The notes beneath the pieces were generated by a model that was given only the letters and a program-made list of their open reading frames with translations, did not search any database and had not been told where the DNA came from. 64,000 nucleotides of DNA from positions 682,001-746,000 of the forward strand of contig NZ_CP127389.1 of the NCBI RefSeq assembly GCF_030271835.1, written 5' to 3'. A program made the position numbers and the translations under genes. This DNA comes from Proteus appendicitidis. Its GTDB lineage: Bacteria > Pseudomonadota > Gammaproteobacteria > Enterobacterales > Enterobacteriaceae. Of the stretch, positions 12,096-20,592 are shown one piece after another; within the stretch, counting starts at the first letter, position 1; every line of letters begins with the position of its first letter.

Positions 12096-12110
12096 TGATA
12101 ATGATTGCTA
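12096..12110 (+). promoter_or_regulatory. Fur-box-like site upstream of the AraC regulator
   Basis: tgataatgattgcta fits the 7-1-7 Fur pattern TGATAAT-N-ATTATCA with two mismatches. It lies 58 bp before the AraC-family gene, consistent with iron control of the island. Confidence 0.5.
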
Positions 12111-12167
12111 TTTCGTTGCGTGTTTGAGAATATAGCTGATTATTTACTCTGCTGATATCTTTCTATT

Positions 12168-13061
12168 ATGTCTCAACACTCTTCATTCTATTCATATATT
12201 GGTTATCAACCTAAGCATCAGCAGGTTGAAGAATATCGCTTTCAAGACCAAATTCTATTACGACAAGGGGTATTAGAAACCACAGAAGATCTGCATATTG
12301 AAGAGACTTATCAAGCCGGCTTTAATTTAGTGGCGGTTCATAGTGGAAGTGTGATTAGTGAAAGTGTCAATGGACAGAAAATAGAGATAGCAACACCGAG
12401 TATTTTTATTGCTAATAGTGTTGAACGTTATTCTTTATTGAATCAATTTAAATCTGGCGATCCGCTAAGATATACATTATTGCAATTATCATCTCAGTGG
12501 CTTGAGCAACAACATATTTTATTACCTCCAATACTGCGACAAAACCAATCACTTATGTTGCATCATCTGACTTTGGATAACACGTTTTTAGCGTTAACCA
12601 TGCAGTTATTCCAAAATCCGGTTCACGACTCCTTAAAACCACTTTACTACTCAGGTAAAGCCTGCGAATTTGCTTCATTAAGTTTGCAATATTTATGTCA
12701 TGAACAAGAGCCAGCCAATCGGCCATTAAGTCAGCGTGAAAAAAACAGTTTAAAACAAGCCAAAGAAATTTTAATTGCTGAAATGGAAACGCCACCCAAG
12801 CTTGAAATATTAGCAACTCGTGTGGGACTAAATACTCGAAAACTGACTCAAGGTTTTCGTCAATTATTTGGTAATTCTGTTTATGGTTGGCTACAAGAGT
12901 ATCGTTTACAAACCGCATATAATATGTTGCTAAATGAAGGGGAATCTATCTCCAGTGTTGCCTATTATGTTGGGTATACACCCGCTCATTTTTCCGTCGC
13001 GTTTCGTAAACGTTTTGGTATATTACCGGGCGATGTACGCAAAGGGCATTTCACGCCTTAA
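12168..13061 (+). CDS. AraC-family transcriptional regulator of the siderophore uptake island
   Basis: The 297-residue cytoplasmic protein has a variable N-terminal sensing domain (about 1-190) and a C-terminal AraC/XylS double helix-turn-helix domain (about 195-297). The latter shows LEILATRVGLNTRKLTQGFR followed by SISSVAYYVGYTPAHFSVAF. Regulators of this type (YbtA, PchR) activate siderophore receptor and transport genes when the ferric siderophore is present. The following ABC operon and receptor gene carry matching 21-bp-spaced repeats that could be its operator. Its own promoter region has a Fur-like box. The ATG at 12168 lacks a strong ribosome binding site, so the exact start is uncertain. 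Confidence 0.85.
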   Translation: MSQHSSFYSYIGYQPKHQQVEEYRFQDQILLRQGVLETTEDLHIEETYQAGFNLVAVHSGSVISESVNGQKIEIATPSIFIANSVERYSLLNQFKSGDPLRYTLLQLSSQWLEQQHILLPPILRQNQSLMLHHLTLDNTFLALTMQLFQNPVHDSLKPLYYSGKACEFASLSLQYLCHEQEPANRPLSQREKNSLKQAKEILIAEMETPPKLEILATRVGLNTRKLTQGFRQLFGNSVYGWLQEYRLQTAYNMLLNEGESISSVAYYVGYTPAHFSVAFRKRFGILPGDVRKGHFTP

Positions 13062-13180
13062 TTGATTTTATTAGGTTTATCGGTATATTAATTATCTTCA
13101 TCGCTTGATTTGTCATCTATTAAACGCTTAATTAATTCTCCCGTTCCCATCTTGCTTAATAAATAAGCAAAATGCATCTA

Positions 13181-13209
13181 AATCGAAAGTAATAGTCACG
13201 CAATCTAAA
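13181..13209 (+). promoter_or_regulatory. Candidate AraC-type operator before the ABC transporter operon
   Basis: aatcgaaag and caatctaaa lie two helical turns apart (aatcgaaa at 13181, aatctaaa at 13202, 21 bp offset). The same two elements with the same spacing occur before the receptor gene at 16640. The shared pattern suggests a common activator, most simply the neighbouring AraC protein. Confidence 0.55.
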
Positions 13210-13273
13210 GTCTTGTTGCTAGAGGGAAAATACGCTTTTCGTTATAGTGCCACAAGATGTTGTGGAGATTATT

Positions 13274-14968
13274 ATGCATAATGAATTATGGGCGTTGTTA
13301 CGTCCTTATCGCCCTTTATTAATAGGTGCGCTGTTACTACAAGCTGTTGCAGGTTTTAGCTCTTTAGTACCTTGGTTAGCACTTTATCAACTTATTATTT
13401 CTTTCCCTTCTACTAATACGTTCTGGCTAACCATTGCGGTTATTGGTGGCATTGTATGGCTTATTTCGCAGACTATTGCCTTTCATTTAACGCATTTAAT
13501 GGATGCTAAATTAACCTATCATTTACGGTTAGCACTATCAGAAAAAATGCAAAAATTACCATTGAATTGGTTCGTTAACCAAGGGAAAAATGGTATTAAT
13601 CAATATGTTCAGCGAGATATTAAAGCATTACATCAATTAATTGCTCATGCACCTGCTGATATCGTGCAATTAATCGTTGTTCCTGTTATCGCTATTATTG
13701 TGCTATCAACATTAAATCCTTTTTTACTGGTTTTCTCTCTTATTCCTTTAATCATTGCTTATTTTTGTTTTAAACAAACACAATCATCACGTTATCAAAC
13801 CTATTGTGAACAGCGTGATAGTGCGATGAAAATACTCTTTGGCGATTATCAACTTCTTGCCGAAAACCCACTTATCGCGCGTCAATTCCCGCATAAAGGC
13901 ATTATCAGTAAAACAGAAAAAGCCTTATTTAATTTTGTTTTTCATTTTCAAAATTGGGTTAAACGAGTTGGATTATTAGGATCACTTACTCAGCTATTAT
14001 TAAGTGCCACGCTATTAACGGGATGGCTATTACTGGGTGCAACTATTTTTGAACACGCGTTGCCATTAGCCGATTTATTACTGTTTATTTTATTATTAAG
14101 ACGTATCGCAGAGCCTGTTATGGCAATGGGGCATGGTGGCGATGCTTTACGTGCTGCAAAACAATCAGCACAGCGAATTCAGCAATTATTAAATCAGCCT
14201 GAAATGCAATATGGTGATTTATCGACCGAGACGATATCTCATGCTGTCGCGTTAACAGCACACTCTGTTTGCCTCTCTTATGGGGATAAAAAGATCCTCG
14301 ATAATATTAATTTTGAAATTAAGAAAGGCGAGTTTATTGCCATTGTTGGATCTTCTGGTGCAGGTAAAAGCTCTTTGCTACAACTGATTGCTCGATTTAT
14401 GGATGCAACATCAGGTGAGATTTTTGTTGAGGATCAGAATTTACAGGCATATTCACGTAATGCACTAAACCAGATAACCACTGTGGTGATGCAAAATAGT
14501 GCACCATTGCCTTATTCTATTCGCGATAATTTGTTGTTGTTTGATCCCGATTGTAGCGAGCAACAGTTGCAATCAGCCATCAATGAAACCAATTTAACTG
14601 AAGTCATAAAGAATTTACCGCAAGGTTTATCAACCGTTATTAATGATGAAATTGCATTATCTGGTGGTGAAGCTCTACGCCTTGCCATTGCTCGCGCTTT
14701 TATTGCCAATAACCCTCTGTTGTTAGCCGATGAACCCTCCTCTGCACTTGATCCTGATAATGCACAAAAGATTTTTGTGGCGATAAAAAATAAAACCATG
14801 ACACGAGTCGTCGTCACACATTCACTGGTTTTAGCACAACAAGCAGACAGAGTGATGTTTATGGCTGAAGGTAAATTAATCGCAATAGGGCATCATGATG
14901 AGTTATTAGTTAATTGCTCTGCTTATCAAGACTTTGTACAAAAACAAGGAGAGCAAAATGAAGACTAA
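13274..14968 (+). CDS. ABC half-transporter (membrane plus ATPase), YbtP/IrtA-like
   Basis: This exporter-fold protein has an N-terminal six-helix membrane domain (about 1-310) and a C-terminal ATPase domain. Walker A is GSSGAGKSSLL, the signature is LSGGEALRLAIARA, and Walker B is LLLADEPSSALD. The ATG at 13274 follows tgtggag and gives 564 residues; a GTG at 13247 is less likely. It overlaps the next ABC gene by 11 bp, so the two should form a heterodimer. Pairs of this kind (YbtP/YbtQ, mycobacterial IrtA/IrtB) import ferric siderophores despite their exporter fold. With a TonB receptor next door, siderophore import is the likely job; export cannot be ruled out. Confidence 0.85.
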   Translation: MHNELWALLRPYRPLLIGALLLQAVAGFSSLVPWLALYQLIISFPSTNTFWLTIAVIGGIVWLISQTIAFHLTHLMDAKLTYHLRLALSEKMQKLPLNWFVNQGKNGINQYVQRDIKALHQLIAHAPADIVQLIVVPVIAIIVLSTLNPFLLVFSLIPLIIAYFCFKQTQSSRYQTYCEQRDSAMKILFGDYQLLAENPLIARQFPHKGIISKTEKALFNFVFHFQNWVKRVGLLGSLTQLLLSATLLTGWLLLGATIFEHALPLADLLLFILLLRRIAEPVMAMGHGGDALRAAKQSAQRIQQLLNQPEMQYGDLSTETISHAVALTAHSVCLSYGDKKILDNINFEIKKGEFIAIVGSSGAGKSSLLQLIARFMDATSGEIFVEDQNLQAYSRNALNQITTVVMQNSAPLPYSIRDNLLLFDPDCSEQQLQSAINETNLTEVIKNLPQGLSTVINDEIALSGGEALRLAIARAFIANNPLLLADEPSSALDPDNAQKIFVAIKNKTMTRVVVTHSLVLAQQADRVMFMAEGKLIAIGHHDELLVNCSAYQDFVQKQGEQNED

Positions 14969-16598
14969 TCCCTTTGTTTCATTACTCTTATCTTTAAAAT
15001 ATCCACTTAGTTTTATGGTGTTGAGTGCCATTTTAGAAGGGCTATGTGGTTTATTATTATTACCCATTATTATCTATTGGCATCAAGGACCAAGCCAATA
15101 TTTATGGATGTTAGCGGGATTAACATTAATTACACTTATTTTTCAGTATATTGCGACACTAAAAGGTTTTCTTGCGGGTACGACGGTGATGAAGATCTTA
15201 GTCCAAGCCTTGATCCGTCATTTACCGCGTAGTTTAACGCCACCGCCTCAAGCACAAACGTTATGCTCAGGTGCAGCGATGAGCGCAATGAGTATTCCAG
15301 CCCATTTACTTGCACCTGTTATCAGTGTTGTGGTTACACCATTAACAGTGATTATGGGGCTTTTATTTTATAACGTCACTTTTGCGTTGATTTTTATAGT
15401 GGCTACATTATTACTTGTTGCAGTGATGCGAATAAGTGCCAAAGGGCTGTATAGACAAGAAGTAACACTGCAAACAGCAGAGGCTGTTGCGGCTAAAACA
15501 TTGGCTAATTTTGCACAACATCAGGCATTACTGCGAAAAAGTGGGCAAAATTCACTGTTCTCACAGCAGTTACAGCAAGATTTACTAGCGCAACATCACC
15601 AACAAGTACAGTTATTACAGCGAAGTTTACCTTACCATTTAATTTTTTCTCTCTGTATTCAGGTTATTTTTATCGCTGTGCTCGTGATTGGGGTGATAAA
15701 TGTTGATGCTAATTATCTTACTTTAGCGCAGTGGTTAGCCGTTGTTGTATTAATTGCCCGCTTTATTGAGCCGTTATTTCAGCTTTCTCATATTGATCAA
15801 GCATTAAGACAAAGTAAACAGTCACTCACTTTAATTAAGAATGCGTTGAATACACCAATATTACATAGCCCAATAGAGAGTGAAGCACCGAAAAATTATC
15901 AGATCCATTGTGAACATCTCCATGTTAATAACCATACAGGTAAAGCCATTCTTTCTGATATTTCAGTCTGTTGTCCTGATAAAAAAATGACTGCGGTTGT
16001 GGGGAGTTCTGGTGCAGGTAAAACAACACTACTCCATGTTTTAGCTCGTCTTATTGATGCGGATAAAGGGCAAATTCTTTATGGTGATAAAAAAGTTAAT
16101 GATTTATCTGAGAGTGTATTAGCGCAAACAAGACAAATCGTATTTCAGCATAATCAATTAATTAAAGGCACTTTACGCTGGTCATTATTGCAAGATGAGC
16201 AATCAACAGTCAGTGATAAGGATATTTTACAATTACTTAATGCATTAGGTTTATCGCTGACCCAAGCGGATTTAGATGACGATGTGGGAGAACAGGGAGA
16301 CCGTTATTCTGGTGGGCAAAAACAAAGGCTATGCTTGGCGCGTTCATTATTAGCCGATCCTAAAATTCTATTTTTAGACGAGCCTACCGCGAGCCTTGAT
16401 ACAATTAGTCGTGAAAAAGTCGCGCTTTATCTTGAAAATTTAACATCCACACGAGTTGTGATCACTCATGATCCTGATGTTGCCAAACGGGCAGATCACG
16501 TCATTGTGCTAGAGGATGGAAAAGTCATTGCAGAAGGTTCGCCTAATGCATTGTTATTATCTTCAACATGGTTCTCACGTTTTTGTGGATCATATTGA
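14958..16598 (+). CDS. ABC half-transporter (membrane plus ATPase), YbtQ/IrtB-like
   Basis: The second exporter-fold half-transporter is expected to pair with the preceding one. The start ATG 14958 lies after aaggaga and overlaps the upstream stop; the product has 546 residues. The N-terminal membrane domain spans about 1-310. The ATPase has Walker [12 protein letters not shown], signature YSGGQKQRLCLARS and Walker B ILFLDEPTASLD. The signature here is canonical (SGGQ), while the partner has SGGE. Location is the inner membrane. The substrate is unknown; a ferric siderophore is inferred from the operon context. Confidence 0.85.
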   Translation: MKTNPFVSLLLSLKYPLSFMVLSAILEGLCGLLLLPIIIYWHQGPSQYLWMLAGLTLITLIFQYIATLKGFLAGTTVMKILVQALIRHLPRSLTPPPQAQTLCSGAAMSAMSIPAHLLAPVISVVVTPLTVIMGLLFYNVTFALIFIVATLLLVAVMRISAKGLYRQEVTLQTAEAVAAKTLANFAQHQALLRKSGQNSLFSQQLQQDLLAQHHQQVQLLQRSLPYHLIFSLCIQVIFIAVLVIGVINVDANYLTLAQWLAVVVLIARFIEPLFQLSHIDQALRQSKQSLTLIKNALNTPILHSPIESEAPKNYQIHCEHLHVNNHTGKAILSDISVCCPDKKMTAVVGSSGAGKTTLLHVLARLIDADKGQILYGDKKVNDLSESVLAQTRQIVFQHNQLIKGTLRWSLLQDEQSTVSDKDILQLLNALGLSLTQADLDDDVGEQGDRYSGGQKQRLCLARSLLADPKILFLDEPTASLDTISREKVALYLENLTSTRVVITHDPDVAKRADHVIVLEDGKVIAEGSPNALLLSSTWFSRFCGSY

Positions 16599-16639
16599 GT
16601 TTTTCGATCTTCATTCGTTGTGATGTAATATCGATTGGC

Positions 16640-16668
16640 AATCGAAAGAGATAATTTGGCAATCTAAA
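16640..16668 (+). promoter_or_regulatory. Candidate AraC-type operator before the receptor gene
   Basis: aatcgaaag at 16640 and caatctaaa at 16660 (aatctaaa at 16661) repeat the pattern and 21-bp offset found before the ABC operon. The element ggcaatc precedes both halves here (16637 and 16658). It lies upstream of the Fur box, a good position for an activator. Confidence 0.6.
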
Positions 16669-16694
16669 ATACCCTAATCCCAAAATTGATAGAG

Positions 16695-16709
16695 TGATAA
16701 CCATTATCA
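16695..16709 (+). promoter_or_regulatory. Fur box before the TonB-dependent receptor
   Basis: tgataaccattatca fits the 7-1-7 Fur pattern TGATAAT-N-ATTATCA with one mismatch, 16 bp before the receptor start. Iron-replete Fur should repress the receptor operon. Confidence 0.8.
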
Positions 16710-16724
16710 TTTGAATATTTTGGG

Positions 16725-18923
16725 ATGGGTATGGTTTACATTTCTGCTTTAGCTAACTTAGATAAAACACAGACATTATCACCAGTATTAAATCAACGTA
16801 CACAAAATAAATTGGCATTAACACAATGCGCTATCTTGTGTTCTACCGCATTATTTTCACTTTCTGCCATCGCAAATACAGCAACAGAAAACAATAAAGC
16901 GGTCGATGTTTTGGTGGTGACTGAAAGCGCGACACAAAACCGCGATGATCTTGCTCCTGGCGTGAGTACATTAAGTAAAATGGCACTAAAGCCCAGAGAG
17001 ATCCCACAAACTGTCTCTGTGATAGACAGAGAGCAAATAGAAAATCAAAACCTAAACACTCTTGATGAAGTGATGACTCGTGCCAATGGCATTACCAGCG
17101 CCCCGTTTGTATTATTAACAACGGCTTATTACGCTCGTGGTTTTCAAATTAACTCTTTTGAGCTTGATGGTGTTCCTGCATTAATGGGAAATATGGCAAG
17201 TTCACCACAAGATATGGCGGTGTATGAACGAGTTGAGATCTTAAAAGGCTCTAACGGATTAATGCATGGAATGGGAAACCCTGCGGCAACCGTCAATATG
17301 GTACGTAAACATGCACCTTTAGAAGATCAATTAAAAGCAACATTCACGGCTGGAAGCTGGAACCGTTATCGCGGTGAAGTGGATGTGGGGGGACGTTTAA
17401 ATCAAGAGGGTAGCGTTCGTGGTCGTGTTGTAATGGCATGGGAAGATAAAGATTTCTTCTACGATATTTCAGATCAAAAGACTCGCTTGATTTATGCCAC
17501 TGTCGATGCGGATTTAACGCCTAACACCCTATTACGTACGGGTATTCAATATCAAACAATAGACTCCATCACCAATATGGCGGGTGTGCCAATGGGGAAA
17601 GAGGGGAGTGATTTACATCTTTCTCGTAAAACCTATTTAGATGCTGATTGGGATCGCTTTAAATGGGATACCACGCGTTTATTTACCGGAATTGAATATC
17701 AAATTAATGATGATTGGCTGTTTAAAATCAACGGTGATTATCAATATGCTAAAGCGCGTTTGTTGTATGCAGGAGCATGGGGAAATATCGATCCTGAAAC
17801 CGGTGATGGTGCCATGTTAATGGGAGGAGCATACAAGTTCCATAACTATCAAACCAGTCTTGATACCAACGTCACAGGAAAATTCAAAGGTTGGGGCTTA
17901 CAACATGACGTGATAGTAGGAATGAGCTACTCGAAGGCCAGTGAAGAACAGCACACTGGGCAATTTAAAGAGCCTCTCAATGTACCTGTCAATATTTATC
18001 GCTGGGATCCTCACAGTGTAGCAAAACCACAAATAACAGGTTATTCCTCTCAAGGTGCGACAAAAACGGAACAAACTGGCGTTTATGCAATGAGCCGGAT
18101 CAAGCTTATAGAGCCTGTTACGCTGGTTACAGGCGCAAGAGCGAGCTGGTGGGAAGTGACAAAACCGCAAGCTAAGTTTACTGAAAATGGAAAAATTACT
18201 CCTTATGGTGGTTTGATTTGGGACTTTGCGCCTCAATGGTCATGGTACAGCAGTTATTCTACGGTTTATCAACCACAAACAGGAAAAACGTGGAGTGGTG
18301 AAATGTTGAAGCCCGTTGAAGGACAAACGGTTGAAACTGGGATCAAAGGTGCGTTGATGAACGGTGGTCTTAACGTCTCAGCCGCTATTTTCCGTATTGA
18401 TATGAAAAATAATCCACAAGAAGATCCGGCACATCCTGGCGGTGGTTTTAATACCTATCTTATTAGTGGCGGAAAAGTGATTAGCCAAGGGTTTGATATT
18501 GAAGGGACAGGATATCTATCACTATTTTGGGATCTCTCTGTTGGCTACACCTACACTGATACGGAATATAAAGAAGATACTCTTAATAAAGGCAATAGTT
18601 TTAATTCATTGGTGCCTCGCCATATGGTAAGAGCGTGGACAAACTATCAGTTACCTTGGGATGCACGTAAGTGGAGTGTGGGTGGTGGTATTCAAGCACA
18701 AAGTGAATATAGCAAAACAAACGGTGAAGTTACGTTACGCCAAGGTGGCTATGCGATATTTAATACGCGTTTAGGTTACCAAATTCATGAAAACTGGTCT
18801 GTAGCATTAAATATTAATAACGTTTTTGATAAACGTTATTACTCAAGTCTTTTCTCCCCTCAATGGAATAATCGTTACGGTGAACCTCGTAATGTTATGT
18901 TGAATATAAAGGCTGATTTCTAA
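16725..18923 (+). CDS. TonB-dependent siderophore receptor (FhuE/FpvA-like)
   Basis: This outer-membrane gated barrel should import a ferric siderophore using TonB-ExbB-ExbD energy. The 732-residue precursor has a long basic N-region and a hydrophobic signal segment (about residues 33-50, ending SLSAIA). It continues with a TonB-box-like VDVLVVTES, then a plug domain with REIPQTVSVIDREQIENQN and VERVEILKGSNGLMHGMGNP. The C-terminal barrel ends in aromatic LNIKADF. I see no N-terminal signalling (STN) domain, so cell-surface sigma regulation is unlikely. Start ATG 16725 or 16731. The ligand cannot be read; hydroxamate receptors of the FhuE type look closest by eye. Confidence 0.88.
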   Translation: MGMVYISALANLDKTQTLSPVLNQRTQNKLALTQCAILCSTALFSLSAIANTATENNKAVDVLVVTESATQNRDDLAPGVSTLSKMALKPREIPQTVSVIDREQIENQNLNTLDEVMTRANGITSAPFVLLTTAYYARGFQINSFELDGVPALMGNMASSPQDMAVYERVEILKGSNGLMHGMGNPAATVNMVRKHAPLEDQLKATFTAGSWNRYRGEVDVGGRLNQEGSVRGRVVMAWEDKDFFYDISDQKTRLIYATVDADLTPNTLLRTGIQYQTIDSITNMAGVPMGKEGSDLHLSRKTYLDADWDRFKWDTTRLFTGIEYQINDDWLFKINGDYQYAKARLLYAGAWGNIDPETGDGAMLMGGAYKFHNYQTSLDTNVTGKFKGWGLQHDVIVGMSYSKASEEQHTGQFKEPLNVPVNIYRWDPHSVAKPQITGYSSQGATKTEQTGVYAMSRIKLIEPVTLVTGARASWWEVTKPQAKFTENGKITPYGGLIWDFAPQWSWYSSYSTVYQPQTGKTWSGEMLKPVEGQTVETGIKGALMNGGLNVSAAIFRIDMKNNPQEDPAHPGGGFNTYLISGGKVISQGFDIEGTGYLSLFWDLSVGYTYTDTEYKEDTLNKGNSFNSLVPRHMVRAWTNYQLPWDARKWSVGGGIQAQSEYSKTNGEVTLRQGGYAIFNTRLGYQIHENWSVALNINNVFDKRYYSSLFSPQWNNRYGEPRNVMLNIKADF

Positions 18924-19177
18924 TGCAAAAAGCATTGCTGATCAGTTGTGCTATTTTAGGCAGCGTAATAGGAAGTATTACGCTGTCATTACTGATAGCA
19001 ACTTTTTATCCCAGTGTAGATCCGCTTAATCGTCTATATGCAGCCGTCTTTTTACCTGTTTTATTTTTATGTGGCATGCTCTGTTTTAGTTTGCTTTCAG
19101 TGACTGGAAAGCAGGTATTTTGGCGAGCATGGAGCTGGTGGCCGTTACTTTTAATATTGCTGGAGTTTACTTTATGA
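18923..19177 (+). CDS. Small membrane protein of a siderophore operon (DUF3649-like)
   Basis: The 84-residue protein is almost entirely hydrophobic, with about three predicted membrane helices and ending WWPLLLILLEFTL. Its ATG overlaps the receptor stop (taatg) and its stop overlaps the next ATG (atga). Small proteins of this size commonly sit between a TonB receptor and a PepSY membrane protein in iron operons and are grouped under DUF3649; that assignment is from memory. The function is unknown; an accessory role for the PepSY protein is an inference. Confidence 0.6.
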   Translation: MQKALLISCAILGSVIGSITLSLLIATFYPSVDPLNRLYAAVFLPVLFLCGMLCFSLLSVTGKQVFWRAWSWWPLLLILLEFTL

Positions 19178-20580
19178 AAGCAATATTAAAACGCCAATTT
19201 TCACAGCTTCATCGCCAAACAGGCACTTTATTTGGCATCCTATTATTTATTATTTTATTTACAGGCACATGGTCATTAGCTCATGAAAATTTAAATCTAT
19301 GGGTTCAATTTAAGCCGTTAAATAAAGAACTATTACCGTTAGATAAGCTATTAATAAAAGGCGAATACCTCTTAGGTGAAAACGGTTTTAATAGTGTGAA
19401 ATTAGCTTCTATTGATCATCCTATTATTACTTTCTGCCAAGGAATGGGAAATTGTTCACTGCAGTTAAATGCACAAACAGGAGAAGAAATTAGATTAACA
19501 GAGGTTATCTCTCCTATGGTTAATCTACATAAAAATCTATTTATGGGTTTTTCTGGGCGATTATTTATTAGCTTATTTGGGTTTGTTTTTGCGCTATTGC
19601 TAATAACGGGCATTGTTATTCATCACCGTAAAATCTATCAATTATTTCGGCTCCGTTTTAATCAAGGACGTAGGTTATTTTTCTTTGATTTGCATAATGT
19701 CATTGGATTATTGAGCTATCCGTGGCTGGTTGTATTTGCTTTAACCGGGGCATTATCAGGATTAGGTGCATTTGGTACATTAATGCTGGCAAAATATGTG
19801 GAGCCAAATGCTCCAGCGCAAGTGATGATGAAACTTATGGGGCAATCAACCCCTACCTCATTTGAATGGAGTGCATCTTCGCCAAATGAACTGTTAATTC
19901 AACTTTCGAAAGAAAAGCCAGAATTTATTCCTGAAACAATTAATTGGAAAAATAAAAGTACTGCTGAACAGCAAATAACAATAAGTGGGAGCAATTTATA
20001 TTTACCCAGTACTACGAATTTTGAACAGTTCTCTTTTGCTGGTTTAGATAATTATCGGGTTACAGAAAAAACTTCTGTGTCTCAGCAATTTTGGACGCGT
20101 ACTTTTATTGCGGTTCAACCGCTGCATTATGGGCAATATTTATGGACAGGCTCTGCTAACTTTAGTTTATCTGCGCTTCACTGCTTAATGGGAATGATGG
20201 CCTGTGTATTAACTTTTAGCGGATTAGTGATTTGGCTATTAAAAAAGCCCATCAATATCAGTTCCCGTTTAGTGTTAGGAAGTTGTATTGGCTTAATTTT
20301 TGCCAGCACATGTTTAATTCCTATCGCTATTTTCTCCGCGTTATCACCGATACTGTCTTTTTTTAGCATCTGGTTAATAACGCTTCTTTTTTATTCTTTT
20401 TATTTGCAAGTGATCCAACTTACTTTCCTTATTTTAACCCTAAGTAGTGCGATTTTATTAATAAGTGTTTTTAGCCACTTATTTATTACTCATGCTTCTT
20501 TATGGTGGATAAGTTGTGCCTTGCTGATAAGTGCCATTTTTTATTTTTTGATAGGTCTTTTTCTACTGAAAAGAGCGTAA
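19174..20580 (+). CDS. PepSY-TM family inner-membrane protein, putative ferrisiderophore reductase
   Basis: The start is ATG 19174, after ctggag, giving 468 residues; a TTG at 19120 lies inside the previous gene. The N-terminal helix (GTLFGILLFIILFTGTWSLA) is followed by a periplasmic region and further helices with HLHNVIG-type histidines (FFDLHNVIGLLSYPWLVV). A cluster of four C-terminal helices ends the protein. PepSY-TM proteins such as FoxB and FpvG take part in reducing iron in siderophore complexes at the inner membrane. The gene is translationally coupled to its neighbours. The reductase role is inferred from family and context. Confidence 0.75.
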   Translation: MKAILKRQFSQLHRQTGTLFGILLFIILFTGTWSLAHENLNLWVQFKPLNKELLPLDKLLIKGEYLLGENGFNSVKLASIDHPIITFCQGMGNCSLQLNAQTGEEIRLTEVISPMVNLHKNLFMGFSGRLFISLFGFVFALLLITGIVIHHRKIYQLFRLRFNQGRRLFFFDLHNVIGLLSYPWLVVFALTGALSGLGAFGTLMLAKYVEPNAPAQVMMKLMGQSTPTSFEWSASSPNELLIQLSKEKPEFIPETINWKNKSTAEQQITISGSNLYLPSTTNFEQFSFAGLDNYRVTEKTSVSQQFWTRTFIAVQPLHYGQYLWTGSANFSLSALHCLMGMMACVLTFSGLVIWLLKKPINISSRLVLGSCIGLIFASTCLIPIAIFSALSPILSFFSIWLITLLFYSFYLQVIQLTFLILTLSSAILLISVFSHLFITHASLWWISCALLISAIFYFLIGLFLLKRA

Positions 20581-20592
20581 TTGGAGTCCGTT

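Noticed and set aside
13152..13170. Inverted repeat ttgctta ... taagcaa after the AraC gene as a terminator
   Set aside because: The AT-rich stem is weak and no T-run follows; it may be a binding site, but there is no supporting copy elsewhere.
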